62,721 bases of DNA from Oceanobacillus sp. Castelsardo. GTDB taxonomy: Bacteria > Bacillota > Bacilli > Bacillales > Amphibacillaceae. The DNA lies in assembly GCF_001659985.1 (NCBI RefSeq), contig NZ_LYCS01000016.1:1-62721 (forward strand), written 5' to 3'. The notes under the pieces are model-generated. The model was not told where the DNA came from. It did not search any database and worked only from the letters and a program-made list of their open reading frames with translations. Position 1 is the stretch's first letter; each line of letters begins with the position of its first letter. Made by a program: the position numbers and the translations under genes. Below, piece after piece: positions 27,367 to 35,825 of the stretch.

Positions 27367-27387
27367 AACCCTGAAACATTCAGGGCT
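27367..27387 (-). terminator. Terminator after yfkD
   Basis: The hairpin CCCTGAA / TTCAGGG with a short loop, followed on the minus strand by TTATTTTT. Confidence 0.7.
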
Positions 27388-27395
27388 ATATCGTC

Positions 27396-28199
27396 CTATT
27401 TAATTTGAAATGAAAAAGAGACATGGTCCTGAATCGGAATCCAACCTCCAATTCCTTGTTTCGTTACATTTTTAATAATTAACCCTTTATTACTACCTTT
27501 TAACTTTATATATACCTCGCCAAAGGTTACTTGACCCTTTTCATTAACTGCAGGCGCAAAAGCATTTAATACACCAAATTTTTCTGTTGGAATATTATAG
27601 GAATTTTCCTTTTTTGTATTTTTTCCAATTACTGTTTGGTAAGACAGTGGCAACTTTGTTTTTTCCTTTGTTGCTAAAAGCATCATTCTTTTTACTTCAT
27701 CTGGATTATTAATTTTATTAGTTAATGCACCTTTAATTTCCTTTTGTTCTTGTTGAACATAATTCATCACTTGGTTAACATCTCCACCAAGATTATTTAG
27801 CTCATTTGTATTGATTTTCTGATATTCCCAGTTAATATTCGTTTCTAGTGACTCATAATTTAATGGCCAACGCCCTAAATAAATCATTCCCCTGTAGCCA
27901 ATCGCGATGGGAGACGGATCTAAAGCAGACTCATTTAACATTTTTATTAAATCCGGATTTTTTATCGGAATATCCGTTCCATCCATTAATTCTTTTGTTA
28001 ATTCACTAGGCTCAATAACTTCCTGATCTTCAGTTGTATTTGGATACGTATTTTCTTTAGATATATCTAATACATGACTAGGTATTTCAAAAGGATCTTT
28101 ACTCTTTTTATCATCTTTTTGTTCTTCAGCAGAGCTTAAAACAGGGAAGACTAATGCATAAAGACATGCCACCAATATAGTAAGAATTCTTACCTTCAT
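27396..28199 (-). CDS. yfkD: YfkD-like exported protein
   Basis: A 267-residue protein with a signal peptide (residues 1-24, ending SSAEE) and a soluble domain containing NPDLIKMLNESALDPSPIAIGYRG (in part) and IYLGRWPLNYES. It matches the YfkD family found in Bacillus spore formers. No catalytic motif is evident and the function is unknown. ATG 28199 follows AGGAAGG. It is divergent from the MFS gene, like yfkD and yfkF in B. subtilis. Confidence 0.83.
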   Translation of the reverse strand: MKVRILTILVACLYALVFPVLSSAEEQKDDKKSKDPFEIPSHVLDISKENTYPNTTEDQEVIEPSELTKELMDGTDIPIKNPDLIKMLNESALDPSPIAIGYRGMIYLGRWPLNYESLETNINWEYQKINTNELNNLGGDVNQVMNYVQQEQKEIKGALTNKINNPDEVKRMMLLATKEKTKLPLSYQTVIGKNTKKENSYNIPTEKFGVLNAFAPAVNEKGQVTFGEVYIKLKGSNKGLIIKNVTKQGIGGWIPIQDHVSFSFQIK

Positions 28200-28345
28200 T
28201 CTGTTCCTTCCTTTCATTTTTCCCTAGTTTTTTCTTAACGGTTGAAAATATACGTGGCTGAAATTAAATATTAAAGTATTCCATTGCTATTTTTTTGTTT
28301 TAGCTTTAGATTTAAATAATATTCTTTTTTATTTTGGAGGAAATT

Positions 28346-29524
28346 ATGGTATCAACAAACACGAGATTTTGGATTTTGATTTTATTAGTGGCGATTTCCG
28401 GTTTCTCACAAGGCATGCTCCTTCCTCTTTTATCCATCATTTTGGAGCAAAATCAAATACCTTCTTCAATTAATGGAATACATGCAACAGGAATTTATAT
28501 TGGTATCCTTCTTGCGTCTCCATTCATGGAAAAGCCACTACAAAAGTTCGGTTTTAAACCAATCATAATGGTTGGAGGAATACTAGTTATATTATCGATG
28601 ACGTTGTTTCCATTTTGGCAGGCTTTATGGTTTTGGTTTATTTTAAGGGTAACGATTGGAATCGGTGACCAAATGATCCACTTTGGTACACAGACGTGGA
28701 TTACGACAACAACACCAAAGGAAATTCGTGGGAGACGTGTAGCTTATTACGGAATGTTTTTCGGCCTGGGTTTTGCAATCGGACCATTAATGACAAGACT
28801 AATGGCCATTAACGAGACAGCCCCCTTTATTGTCTCTGCTGTCTTAAGTCTTTTGGTATGGGGCACGATGTTTTTTGTTCGAAATGAGTGGCCAAATGAG
28901 GATAATGACACAACGGTTCAGACGACAAATTCTTTAGGAAGATTTGCAGAAACCGGTAAAATAGCCTGGGTTGCTCTCTTACCAGGGTTTGGTTATGGTT
29001 TTTTAGAGGCAGCCTTGCACGGCATTTTTCCGATTTATGGACTTCGGATTGGTCATAATATAGAAATTCTCGCTTATATTATTCCTTGCTTTGCAGCAGG
29101 AAGTTTACTTACACAACTACCTTTAGGAATACTTAGTGATAAAATAGGTAGAAAAAATACGCTTCTAGTTGTATTATCTGGTGGAATTCTTTGCTTTTTA
29201 ATAGCTGCGACATTCGAACACTCCGTTATCGCCTTATTCGTATCCTTTGCTCTAGCCGGTATGCTAGTAGGTTCGTTATACTCAATGGGAATCGCATTTA
29301 TGACAGATTTATTACCAACTAATTTACTGCCTGCAGGAAATTTAATGATTAGTATTATTTTTAGTTTTGGTAGTATAAGTGGACCTTTTTTAGGTGGACT
29401 ATTTATCGAATTCTTCCCGAACGTATCCTTTTTCTACTTAATAGTAGTAATTCTAATAATGATTACTACAGCGATTTATTTCAAAAAAGAGCCGGATAAA
29501 GCAAGAATCCATATAAATGAATAA
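28346..29524 (+). CDS. yfkF: MFS transporter (YfkF-like)
   Basis: A 392-residue major facilitator with 12 predicted helices. The inter-helix 2-3 motif is degenerate, but GILSDKIGRKN between helices 8 and 9 and GIGDQMIHFGTQTWI in helix 4 are typical of drug/metabolite exporters. GGAGG precedes ATG 28346. Synteny with yfkD suggests it equals B. subtilis YfkF, whose substrate is unknown. Confidence 0.83.
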   Translation: MVSTNTRFWILILLVAISGFSQGMLLPLLSIILEQNQIPSSINGIHATGIYIGILLASPFMEKPLQKFGFKPIIMVGGILVILSMTLFPFWQALWFWFILRVTIGIGDQMIHFGTQTWITTTTPKEIRGRRVAYYGMFFGLGFAIGPLMTRLMAINETAPFIVSAVLSLLVWGTMFFVRNEWPNEDNDTTVQTTNSLGRFAETGKIAWVALLPGFGYGFLEAALHGIFPIYGLRIGHNIEILAYIIPCFAAGSLLTQLPLGILSDKIGRKNTLLVVLSGGILCFLIAATFEHSVIALFVSFALAGMLVGSLYSMGIAFMTDLLPTNLLPAGNLMISIIFSFGSISGPFLGGLFIEFFPNVSFFYLIVVILIMITTAIYFKKEPDKARIHINE

Positions 29525-29527
29525 ACA

Positions 29528-29557
29528 AAAGACCAAATCACCCAGGATTTGGTCTTT
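29528..29557. terminator. Bidirectional terminator between MFS and ABC permease genes
   Basis: A 12-bp stem AAAGACCAAATC with its complement, 6-nt loop. Confidence 0.9.
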
Positions 29558-29562
29558 GTTTC

Positions 29563-30246
29563 TTACACATACTTACTATAATGATTTTCTAATCTTTCCT
29601 GCATATAACCAATTAGGATACAAATCGGCCAATAAATAAGTGCAACTAATATATACATCGTCATCGCGTCAAACTCCCTACCCGCAACGATTTGTGTTTT
29701 TTGAAAAAGTTCTGGAACAGTGATGACAGCTGCTAAGGATGTTGCCTTCACAACATCCATAAACACATTGGTCAGAGGAGGTACCGCAATACGAATCGCC
29801 TGAGGCAAAATAATCGATCGTAATGTCGTTCCATAACCTAACCCTAATGACCTAGCCGCTTCCCATTGACCATTGTCTACAGAACTTAAGGAGGATCGAT
29901 TAATTTCAGCGATATAAGCAGCACTATTCAAACCAAACCCTAATATTGCCGCACTAATCGCGTTCAACTCAATCCCTACAACTGGTAACCCGAAATACAA
30001 AATAAATAGGAAGACAAGCATCGGGGTTCCTCTCATAAATGAAATATATAAACGCGCGGGCCAGCGTAATCCCCTCACACTTGAACTCCTAGCAAGTGCT
30101 AAAAATAAACCAAGAACTAACCCAATCCCCATTCCTACCACCGAAATAAGAATGGTCATCGGCAACCCTTCTAAAACATAAGGCAAACTCCGTATCGCAA
30201 GTTCTGCATCAAACAATCCTCCAAAATCAAAACCATTCACATTCAT
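29563..30246 (-). CDS. Polar amino-acid ABC transporter permease
   Basis: A 227-residue permease of the His/Glu/Gln/Arg three-to-five-helix family. The EAA loop EAARSLGLGYGTTLRSIILP near residue 130 contacts the ATPase. Similar to TcyB/GlnP-type subunits; cystine, glutamine or arginine are possible substrates. AAGGAG precedes ATG 30246, 10 bp after the binding-protein gene. The usual third gene, an ATPase, is absent: the next gene downstream is a convergent MFS. Confidence 0.88.
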   Translation of the reverse strand: MNVNGFDFGGLFDAELAIRSLPYVLEGLPMTILISVVGMGIGLVLGLFLALARSSSVRGLRWPARLYISFMRGTPMLVFLFILYFGLPVVGIELNAISAAILGFGLNSAAYIAEINRSSLSSVDNGQWEAARSLGLGYGTTLRSIILPQAIRIAVPPLTNVFMDVVKATSLAAVITVPELFQKTQIVAGREFDAMTMYILVALIYWPICILIGYMQERLENHYSKYV

Positions 30247-30256
30247 GATACTCTCC

Positions 30257-31135
30257 TTACAAATCTAACCCTTCAATTTCCTCAATCTCTCCCTCAGGTT
30301 TTTGCGAGGCATCTTCTTTATAAAACTGATTTGCTAATTCGGATAATGTTCCGTCTTCACGCATTTCATTTAAAGCTTTATTAACTTCTTCTGTTACTCG
30401 ATCTGCATCTTTAGGTAAAATAACACCTTGTTCTGTTGGGTGAAACTTCAATGTCGGGTGTAAATGAATATCAAAGTCAGGAAATGCTGCTACACCAAAT
30501 TTGGTTAAGAAATAATCATTTATAACAACATCCGTTCTGCCATTATCCACATCCCTTAAATACGCCTCATTCGGTGCATTTCCGTATGTAACTACTTCAG
30601 CCCCATAATGTTCAGCAATTTGACTATAAATCGTAGTTGCTCCACCACCGGCTTTTTTTCCTTCTAAATCTTCCAATGACTCAATTCCAGAATTATCTTC
30701 TTTTCTCACAGCCATTGTTGTATAAGAATATTTATACGGTTCACTAAAATTAAACTCTTCTTTTCGTTTATCTGTAATTTCAATATCATTCGCTGCCATA
30801 TCAATTCTTCCACTCTTAATAGCCGGAAGCATACTATCAATTCCCATAATTTCAAAAGAAACATCCAATCCTAAACGCTTACCAATCTCACGCATGATTT
30901 CAACATCATAACCTGTTAATTTTTCGTCTTCATCATAATAAGAGGAAGCAATTAAAGTTCCTGATGTCCCTACAACTATTTCTCCTGCATCCTGGATTTT
31001 CTCCCAAGCCTTATCGTTAGATGATTCATTTTCTTGCGGCTTTTCACTAGACTCACTGCCTGTACCACCACAGGCAGACAATATAGTGATACACATAATT
31101 AGCATAAAAACTAAACTACCCTTAAATCTAGCCAT
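30257..31135 (-). CDS. Amino-acid ABC transporter substrate-binding lipoprotein
   Basis: A 292-residue solute-binding protein (SBP_bac_3). The lipobox LSAC places the lipidated Cys at residue 22. The ligand-binding signature EKLTGYDVEIMREIGKRLG and the R/D pair around MAANDIEITDKRKEEFNFSEPY fit polar amino-acid binding. ATG 31135 is chosen: AGGGG lies 9 nt upstream; the frame extends 34 codons further through the promoter and operator. A perfect 22-bp palindrome (31173-31194) is just upstream. Confidence 0.9.
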   Translation of the reverse strand: MARFKGSLVFMLIMCITILSACGGTGSESSEKPQENESSNDKAWEKIQDAGEIVVGTSGTLIASSYYDEDEKLTGYDVEIMREIGKRLGLDVSFEIMGIDSMLPAIKSGRIDMAANDIEITDKRKEEFNFSEPYKYSYTTMAVRKEDNSGIESLEDLEGKKAGGGATTIYSQIAEHYGAEVVTYGNAPNEAYLRDVDNGRTDVVINDYFLTKFGVAAFPDFDIHLHPTLKFHPTEQGVILPKDADRVTEEVNKALNEMREDGTLSELANQFYKEDASQKPEGEIEEIEGLDL

Positions 31136-31172
31136 TTCCATTTCCCCTTTGTTATAATTTATTATCCAAGGT

Positions 31173-31194
31173 ACATTGTAACAGTTTACAATGT
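31173..31194. promoter_or_regulatory. Perfect palindrome upstream of the amino-acid transporter operon
   Basis: ACATTGTAA / TTACAATGT with a 4-nt centre, about 40 bp upstream of the lipoprotein start and close to promoter-like TTGTAA and GATAAT elements. No T-run, so it is an operator candidate for a dimeric repressor rather than a terminator. The regulator is unknown. Confidence 0.6.
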
Positions 31195-31253
31195 ATTTAT
31201 CCACCATTACTAATCCATTTTCAAAGTCTCTGACCATTATTCAAAAATAAATA

Positions 31254-31278
31254 GACATTCGCTAAAAAAACGAATGCC
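31254..31278 (-). terminator. Weak terminator after yfkH
   Basis: The hairpin CATTCG / CGAATG with a T-rich loop and T-rich minus-strand flank. Only 6 bp. Confidence 0.4.
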
Positions 31279-31290
31279 TCCCCTTATTTA

Positions 31291-32127
31291 TTATTTATAA
31301 AATGTTCCTCTTTCTTTCTTAAACTTACTAATAACTGAGTTAATAACTCCACCTAGAATAATAATAGCACCTAGTAGATAAAACCAAATCATTAAAATAA
31401 TAATAGCACCTAGACTTCCGTATTTAACGGAATAGTTAGCAAATGTACTTACATAAAAAGAAAAACCATAAGAGACAATTTGCCACGCAATCGTACCCAT
31501 AATCGTCCCCCAGATTGCTTCTCTAAAATAAATATGTTTATTCGGGGCTAACTTATATAAAAAAAGTAAAACGATAAAAAATATAACGGAAGATAACACC
31601 CATCTTAATGTGCCCCATAATTGTAGGAAGGTATCGGATAATCCAACAAACGCAAAAATGTATTCACCAATAATCTGGCCAAATACCGGGAGTAATAATG
31701 AGACAATGATAACTAATACCATCGCAATCGTTAAAACAATCGCAATTAGCCTTGTTGCAATGAAAGAACGATCTTCATCGATATCATATGCACGATTAAA
31801 GGCCTTCATAATAGCATTAATGGCATTTGAGGCAGCCCATAAGGTTCCGATAATCCCAATAGAAAGTAATCCACCATTCGTTTGACCCAACAATTGATCT
31901 AAGTTTGTGTCAATTAGCGTCATAATCTCATCAGGTGCATAGTAGTCAATGATTTCCATAACTGATTCCACATTGATTGGAAGATATCCAACTAGGTTAA
32001 GTAAAAACAGTAAAAATGGGAAAAGCGAAAGCAAGAAGAAATAAGCTAGTTGTGCGGCTAACCCAAAAACATCCACATCATCCATTCGTTTAAACAACTG
32101 CTTACCCATAATGATTAAGTTACCCAA
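31291..32127 (-). CDS. yfkH: YihY/ribonuclease BN-like membrane protein (YfkH)
   Basis: A membrane protein of about 278 residues with six hydrophobic segments and the family signature LAAQLAYFFLLSLFPFLLFL near its N-terminus. The YihY family was once called RNase BN, but that activity belongs to another protein; the role is unknown. TTG 32127 is preferred because GGAGAGAGG lies directly upstream; ATG 32106 is an alternative with poorer spacing. In B. subtilis yfkH follows yfkI and yfkJ, the order kept here. Confidence 0.85.
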   Translation of the reverse strand: MGNLIIMGKQLFKRMDDVDVFGLAAQLAYFFLLSLFPFLLFLLNLVGYLPINVESVMEIIDYYAPDEIMTLIDTNLDQLLGQTNGGLLSIGIIGTLWAASNAINAIMKAFNRAYDIDEDRSFIATRLIAIVLTIAMVLVIIVSLLLPVFGQIIGEYIFAFVGLSDTFLQLWGTLRWVLSSVIFFIVLLFLYKLAPNKHIYFREAIWGTIMGTIAWQIVSYGFSFYVSTFANYSVKYGSLGAIIILMIWFYLLGAIIILGGVINSVISKFKKERGTFYK

Positions 32128-32227
32128 TTTCCTCTCTCCTATTTTCAAATGGGACTTTTCTCTTTTTAGTGCGAGTTCAAAAAGGAGGATGAAAAGGACC
32201 GAGGTCGGCTAAATTCGCAACGTCCCA

Positions 32228-32370
32228 GGGCTCCGATTACTCGTCCCACCGGTAAAGATTTGTGCGTCGCAGTTCGAGGCGGCGTAGCTTTGAGGCAGAA
32301 AAAAAGCGTTTCTGCATAAGTGCAACTAAGGTATTTGCCGAAGAGCACAGCAAATGCCAAGTTTTCTAAT
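32228..32370 (+). repeat. Dispersed ~90-bp element, copy B, with internal insertion
   Basis: Begins GGCTCCGATTACTC and ends AAGTTTTCTAA like copies C and D, but ~51 bp are inserted between AAAGATTT and TGCATAAGT. The insert is GC-rich and can pair within itself (GCGTCGC, GGCGGCG). It lies upstream of yfkH. Confidence 0.75.
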
Positions 32371-32590
32371 ACCGGAACGTATGCTGTTAATACATGAGGA
32401 ACGGACTTGCACAGGATGTGCTGACTTCTACGTTGCCCACAGGACAAGAAATGCTTCCGTGGGTATACATCGCACGCAGAAAAAGTGCTTTTCTTTTTCA
32501 AGGACGTGGACGGTCTTAGTAGAAGTTCCACTATCGCCAACTAGAAACGTCGAAGTGTCATTTTCACCGGACTTTTTGAACAACCTCTTC
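32371..32590. repeat. GC-rich repeat-like region between yfkH and yfkI
   Basis: Contains GCACAGGATGTGC, CTTCTACGTTGCCCACAGGA and, further right, TTAGTAGAAG, so local hairpins are possible. Part of this motif set (GCACAGGA, GACGTTGC, TTAGTCG) recurs after mreBH at 38330-38400. Base composition is richer in GC than neighbouring genes. ORFs crossing it have no ribosome sites and no family. Confidence 0.45.
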
Positions 32591-32600
32591 TTAGAAAAAA

Positions 32601-32619
32601 AATCGGCTTTTCGCCGATT
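32601..32619 (-). terminator. Terminator of the yfkJ-yfkI operon
   Basis: A 7-bp stem AATCGGC / GCCGATT and 5-nt loop, followed on the minus strand by eight Ts. Confidence 0.9.
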
Positions 32620-32648
32620 CCCTTCCTTTACATTATGTAAGTTTCCCT

Positions 32649-32927
32649 CTATTTATTATTCGTAAACTTATTTATTGTTTCCTCGACTTGTTCTAATGCA
32701 TTAATTGCATTATCCGCTCCACTAGTTAACGTTTCATTCCAACGATCAACTGTTGTACGGAATGATTGAATCGCTTCGGATGGATTCTTAATTAAATTAG
32801 CGGAACAAGATTTAGCAGAATTTAATTGCGTTTTTGCAAATTCTCTAGTATCTTTATCTATTAACGCAACAATCGCTCCAACTGTTGCACCTACTACCAC
32901 TCCCGTAATTAATCTAGCTTTAGCCAT
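32649..32927 (-). CDS. yfkI: YfkI/YtxH-like small protein
   Basis: A 92-residue protein with an N-terminal glycine-rich membrane helix (residues 5-24, ITGVVVGATVGAIVALI) and a helical soluble tail, the YtxH/general-stress-like layout. AAGGAGAG precedes the ATG. It starts 15 bp after yfkJ and shares its transcript. In B. subtilis the yfkJ-yfkI-yfkH order belongs to a sigma-B-controlled stress cluster; I could not confirm a sigma-B promoter here. Confidence 0.75.
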   Translation of the reverse strand: MAKARLITGVVVGATVGAIVALIDKDTREFAKTQLNSAKSCSANLIKNPSEAIQSFRTTVDRWNETLTSGADNAINALEQVEETINKFTNNK

Positions 32928-32942
32928 ATGTATTCTCTCCTT

Positions 32943-33416
32943 TTACAATGAATGTTCCATTTTTATATGGTTTAATAATTGGGTACAACCCTCTAACACT
33001 AATTCATAAGTGTAATCAAAATCCCCAGTGAAATAAGGATCTGGTACATTTTTTTCTTTAGGATTCTCAACATAATCCATTAGTTTTCCAATGGTTACTT
33101 TATGGTTAGTGGCATTCTCTAAATCCTTCAGACCTTTCATATTTTGATCATCCATTGCAATAATATAATCAAAATCCTCAAAGTCATTTTCATTTACTTT
33201 TCTCGCAACCATCCCTTTGTATGAGATATTCTTACCATCTAATACTTCTCTTGTTCCTTTGTGCGGTGCTTTACCAATATGCCACTCTCCTAGTCCACCA
33301 GAGTCCACTTCGATTTTATCGGCTAGATTTTCTTTACTGACCATACTTCGAAAAATAGCTTCTGCCATTGGTGACCTACAAATATTTCCTAAACATACAA
33401 ATAATACACGTATCAC
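32943..33416 (-). CDS. yfkJ: Low-molecular-weight protein-tyrosine phosphatase (YfkJ)
   Basis: A 157-residue phosphatase that dephosphorylates protein tyrosine (and perhaps arginine) residues. The P-loop CLGNICRS gives nucleophile C8 and R14; the general-acid loop is VPDPYFTG. The true start is GTG 33416 (VIRVLFVCLGN) with AGGTGA upstream; the open frame runs 35 codons further without homology. First gene of the operon with yfkI. Confidence 0.93.
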   Translation of the reverse strand: MIRVLFVCLGNICRSPMAEAIFRSMVSKENLADKIEVDSGGLGEWHIGKAPHKGTREVLDGKNISYKGMVARKVNENDFEDFDYIIAMDDQNMKGLKDLENATNHKVTIGKLMDYVENPKEKNVPDPYFTGDFDYTYELVLEGCTQLLNHIKMEHSL

Positions 33417-33590
33417 TTTATCACCTATCTTACAACTAATATTATAATCAACTATTCCTATCATAAACAATATTAACCTATTTTTCCAGAAGTTCTCTTT
33501 GAAAACCCTCGTGTTCCCCAAGCCTTGATGCGAATATTTTCATTGCAACTATGCAGAAGGAAAATTTTTATGTTTTCTTATCTGTCACAA

Positions 33591-33618
33591 AATGCTTCCC
33601 TCAAATTAAGGAAGCATT
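33591..33618 (-). terminator. Terminator after the SRAP gene
   Basis: A 9-bp stem AATGCTTCC with its complement, followed by TTTTG on the minus strand. Confidence 0.72.
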
Positions 33619-33623
33619 CTCAC

Positions 33624-34289
33624 TCACGCAATTGGTTGAATACACATTTCATCATTATTTATTGCAGCATTCACATAAGATCCTACGTTATAAGCTTTTA
33701 ACTCTTCCATCTTTACTGAATGTAAAAATTGATGTGCTTGCTCGGGATGAAGTTTAATAGGAGAAATCCATTCATTTTCCTTTTCTTTTGGTAAAATAAT
33801 TGGCATACGATGATGTATATCTTGCATAAATGTATTAGCTTCTTTCGTAAGAATTGTACATGTAAATAATACTTTATCCCCCTGTATCCATTTATCCCAA
33901 AGACCGGCAAATGTAAAAAGGTTACGATCTTTTATTTGAATTCGCTTTGGTTGTTTTTCACCATCTGCCTTTTTCCATTCATAAAAACTGTCTGCAACAA
34001 TGAGACATCGCTTTTGTGACATTAATTTTTTAAAACTCGGTTTTTCATGTGCAGTTTCGCTTCTTGCATTAATCATTTTATACCCTATTTTTTCATCTTT
34101 CGCCCACGAAGGAACTAATCCCCAGCGTAAATATCCCGCTCGCTTTTTCCTTCCATCATGAATAATAGCTAACACATTTTGACCAGGGGCGATGTTATAA
34201 CTAGGTTGATAGGAATCAATTGATTCGTCAATATCAAATTCTTCAAGAATCTCTAGTTCATCTTGAAGCAATGTATATCTACCGCACAT
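33624..34289 (-). CDS. SOS response-associated peptidase family protein (SRAP/YedK)
   Basis: A 221-residue SRAP protein. Family members (HMCES, YedK) form a thiazolidine crosslink to abasic sites in single-stranded DNA. The N-terminal MCGRYT exposes C2 after Met removal. The conserved INARSET, ADSFYEW and HHRMP motifs supply the Asn, Glu and His of the active site. ATG 34289 follows GGGGTG. B. subtilis has homologues YoqW and YoaM. It stands near other repair genes but not in an operon with them. Confidence 0.93.
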   Translation of the reverse strand: MCGRYTLLQDELEILEEFDIDESIDSYQPSYNIAPGQNVLAIIHDGRKKRAGYLRWGLVPSWAKDEKIGYKMINARSETAHEKPSFKKLMSQKRCLIVADSFYEWKKADGEKQPKRIQIKDRNLFTFAGLWDKWIQGDKVLFTCTILTKEANTFMQDIHHRMPIILPKEKENEWISPIKLHPEQAHQFLHSVKMEELKAYNVGSYVNAAINNDEMCIQPIA

Positions 34290-34302
34290 GTTCTTCACCC
34301 CT

Positions 34303-35298
34303 TTAGAAAATACTCAAATCCCATTGTTTCGCTATATGCCGTAATAATCGTATTCCAGCAACACTATTTCCTTGCTCGTCTAACGCCGGGCCATACACCG
34401 CTATACCACATCCATTTAAAAATGGTAAGTTTTCCTGTCGAATCCTCGGTGGTGCAACAGCAATAATTCCACCAGATACACCGCTCTTTGCAGGTATTCC
34501 TACATACGCAGCAAATTTCCCTGATGCATCATACATCCCACATGTAAGCATTAATGATTTTGCAAGCCTAGCTACTTGCTTTGGTATTATTTCGATTCCT
34601 GTCTTCGGATCCTCCCCATCATTTGCTAGAATAACTCCGAGACGCGCTAAATCACTTAATGAAATTTCTATAGAACACTGTTTAAAGTAAGTATCCAACG
34701 CTAATTCCAATTCTGATTCCAAATATCCTAGTTCAACCAAATAATAACCTATCGCTCGATTACGTACCGAAGTTTCGTTTTCAGACTCATATACTTTCTT
34801 ATTTAACCTGGGACGAGCCCCTAGAATTTTTTCAAACAGCCGAAAAAGTGGTTCCAGTTTTTCATCTGAAGTTTTTCCGTTTAATAAGGAAGTAACTGTA
34901 ATAGCTCCTGCATTAACAAATGGATTAAATGGCTTTTTGATTTTCTTCATTTCTAAATGCATAATGGAATTAAACGCTTCTCCAGTAGGCTCCACGTCTA
35001 CCCTGCTTAGAACGTAGGAAACACCCCTTTCCATACATGCTACTATAAAGGTAAAAACTTTGGAAATACTTTGAATCGTAAACGGAACATCAATATTCCC
35101 AGACTGAATCATCATTCCTTCATTTCCAATGATTGATATTCCTAAGTGACTTTTATTTGCTTCTTGCAAGATTGGTATGTACGAAGCGACTTCTCCCTCA
35201 TTCGTATATCTCCCGAAAAACTTCACCCAATCATCCACATAATTTTGTAACCATTCTTCCGTCAACTTTGTATTTAAATTAGCCGATCCTTGTACCAA
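34303..35298 (-). CDS. glsA: Glutaminase
   Basis: A serine-dependent glutaminase of about 331 residues, hydrolysing L-glutamine to glutamate and ammonia. The beta-lactamase-like SxxK motif is in TIQSISKVF, and FNPFVNAGAI, ENETSVRNRAIGYYL and AAYVGIPAKSGVSGGI are all conserved. TTG 35298 is chosen because GAGGTGG lies 5 nt upstream; GTG 35307 overlaps that site. It ends 13 bp before the SRAP gene, so both may share a transcript. Confidence 0.9.
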   Translation of the reverse strand: MVQGSANLNTKLTEEWLQNYVDDWVKFFGRYTNEGEVASYIPILQEANKSHLGISIIGNEGMMIQSGNIDVPFTIQSISKVFTFIVACMERGVSYVLSRVDVEPTGEAFNSIMHLEMKKIKKPFNPFVNAGAITVTSLLNGKTSDEKLEPLFRLFEKILGARPRLNKKVYESENETSVRNRAIGYYLVELGYLESELELALDTYFKQCSIEISLSDLARLGVILANDGEDPKTGIEIIPKQVARLAKSLMLTCGMYDASGKFAAYVGIPAKSGVSGGIIAVAPPRIRQENLPFLNGCGIAVYGPALDEQGNSVAGIRLLRHIAKQWDLSIF

Positions 35299-35462
35299 CT
35301 GCACCACCTCACATAGTATTAGTATGTATATTATTAGAAAAACAAATCCCTTATTATTTTATTTATAAAAAGAATAAATAACCTTATTTAGTTTATTAGA
35401 GTTGCTCTCATAAACCATTTTAATTTCCCCCTTTCCTTACCCTTTGGATCCTTAAAGAAGCT

Positions 35463-35722
35463 CTATTCGACCATTCCACACAAATTCTTCTTCTTCCGGG
35501 AGCATAGAACAGTTCTATTCGACCATTCCATTCAAATTTCTCTTCTTCCGGGAGCATAGAACGGCTCTATTCGACCATTCCATTCAAATTTCTCTTCCTC
35601 CGGGAGCATAGAACAGTTCTATTCGACCATTCCATTCAAATTTCTCTTCTTCCGGGAGCATAGAACGGCTCTATTCGACCATTCCATTCAAATTTCTCTT
35701 CTTCCGGGAGCATAGGGTAGCT
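35463..35722. repeat. Tandem array with exact 52-bp period (5 copies)
   Basis: Units begin CTATTCGACCATTCCATTC at 35463, 35515, 35567, 35619 and 35671, each ending TTCCGGGAGCATAGAAC. Only a few substitutions separate copies. No ORF, no long palindrome per unit. It fills the gap between the glutaminase and CAP-domain genes, with about 130 bp of plain AT-rich sequence on its glutaminase side. Confidence 0.93.
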
Positions 35723-35791
35723 TTCTTATTCCACTACTTACAAAATCCCCTAAGTTTAACTTCAAAAACCAACCCACATTTCATAAAAAAA

Positions 35792-35814
35792 AGACTAGCA
35801 TTATATACTAGTCT
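35792..35814 (-). terminator. Terminator after the CAP-domain gene
   Basis: A 7-bp stem AGACTAG / CTAGTCT followed on the minus strand by TTTTTTTT. Confidence 0.82.
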
Positions 35815-35825
35815 CATTAGCCTTA

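Noticed and set aside
32166..32665. ORFs of 124 and 103 codons on opposite strands
   Set aside because: They run through the dispersed repeat and GC-rich region, without ribosome sites or recognisable domains.
33417..33521. Longer YfkJ start
   Set aside because: The phosphatase family begins at IRVLFVCLGN, and a ribosome site fits GTG 33416; the upstream codons are not conserved-looking.
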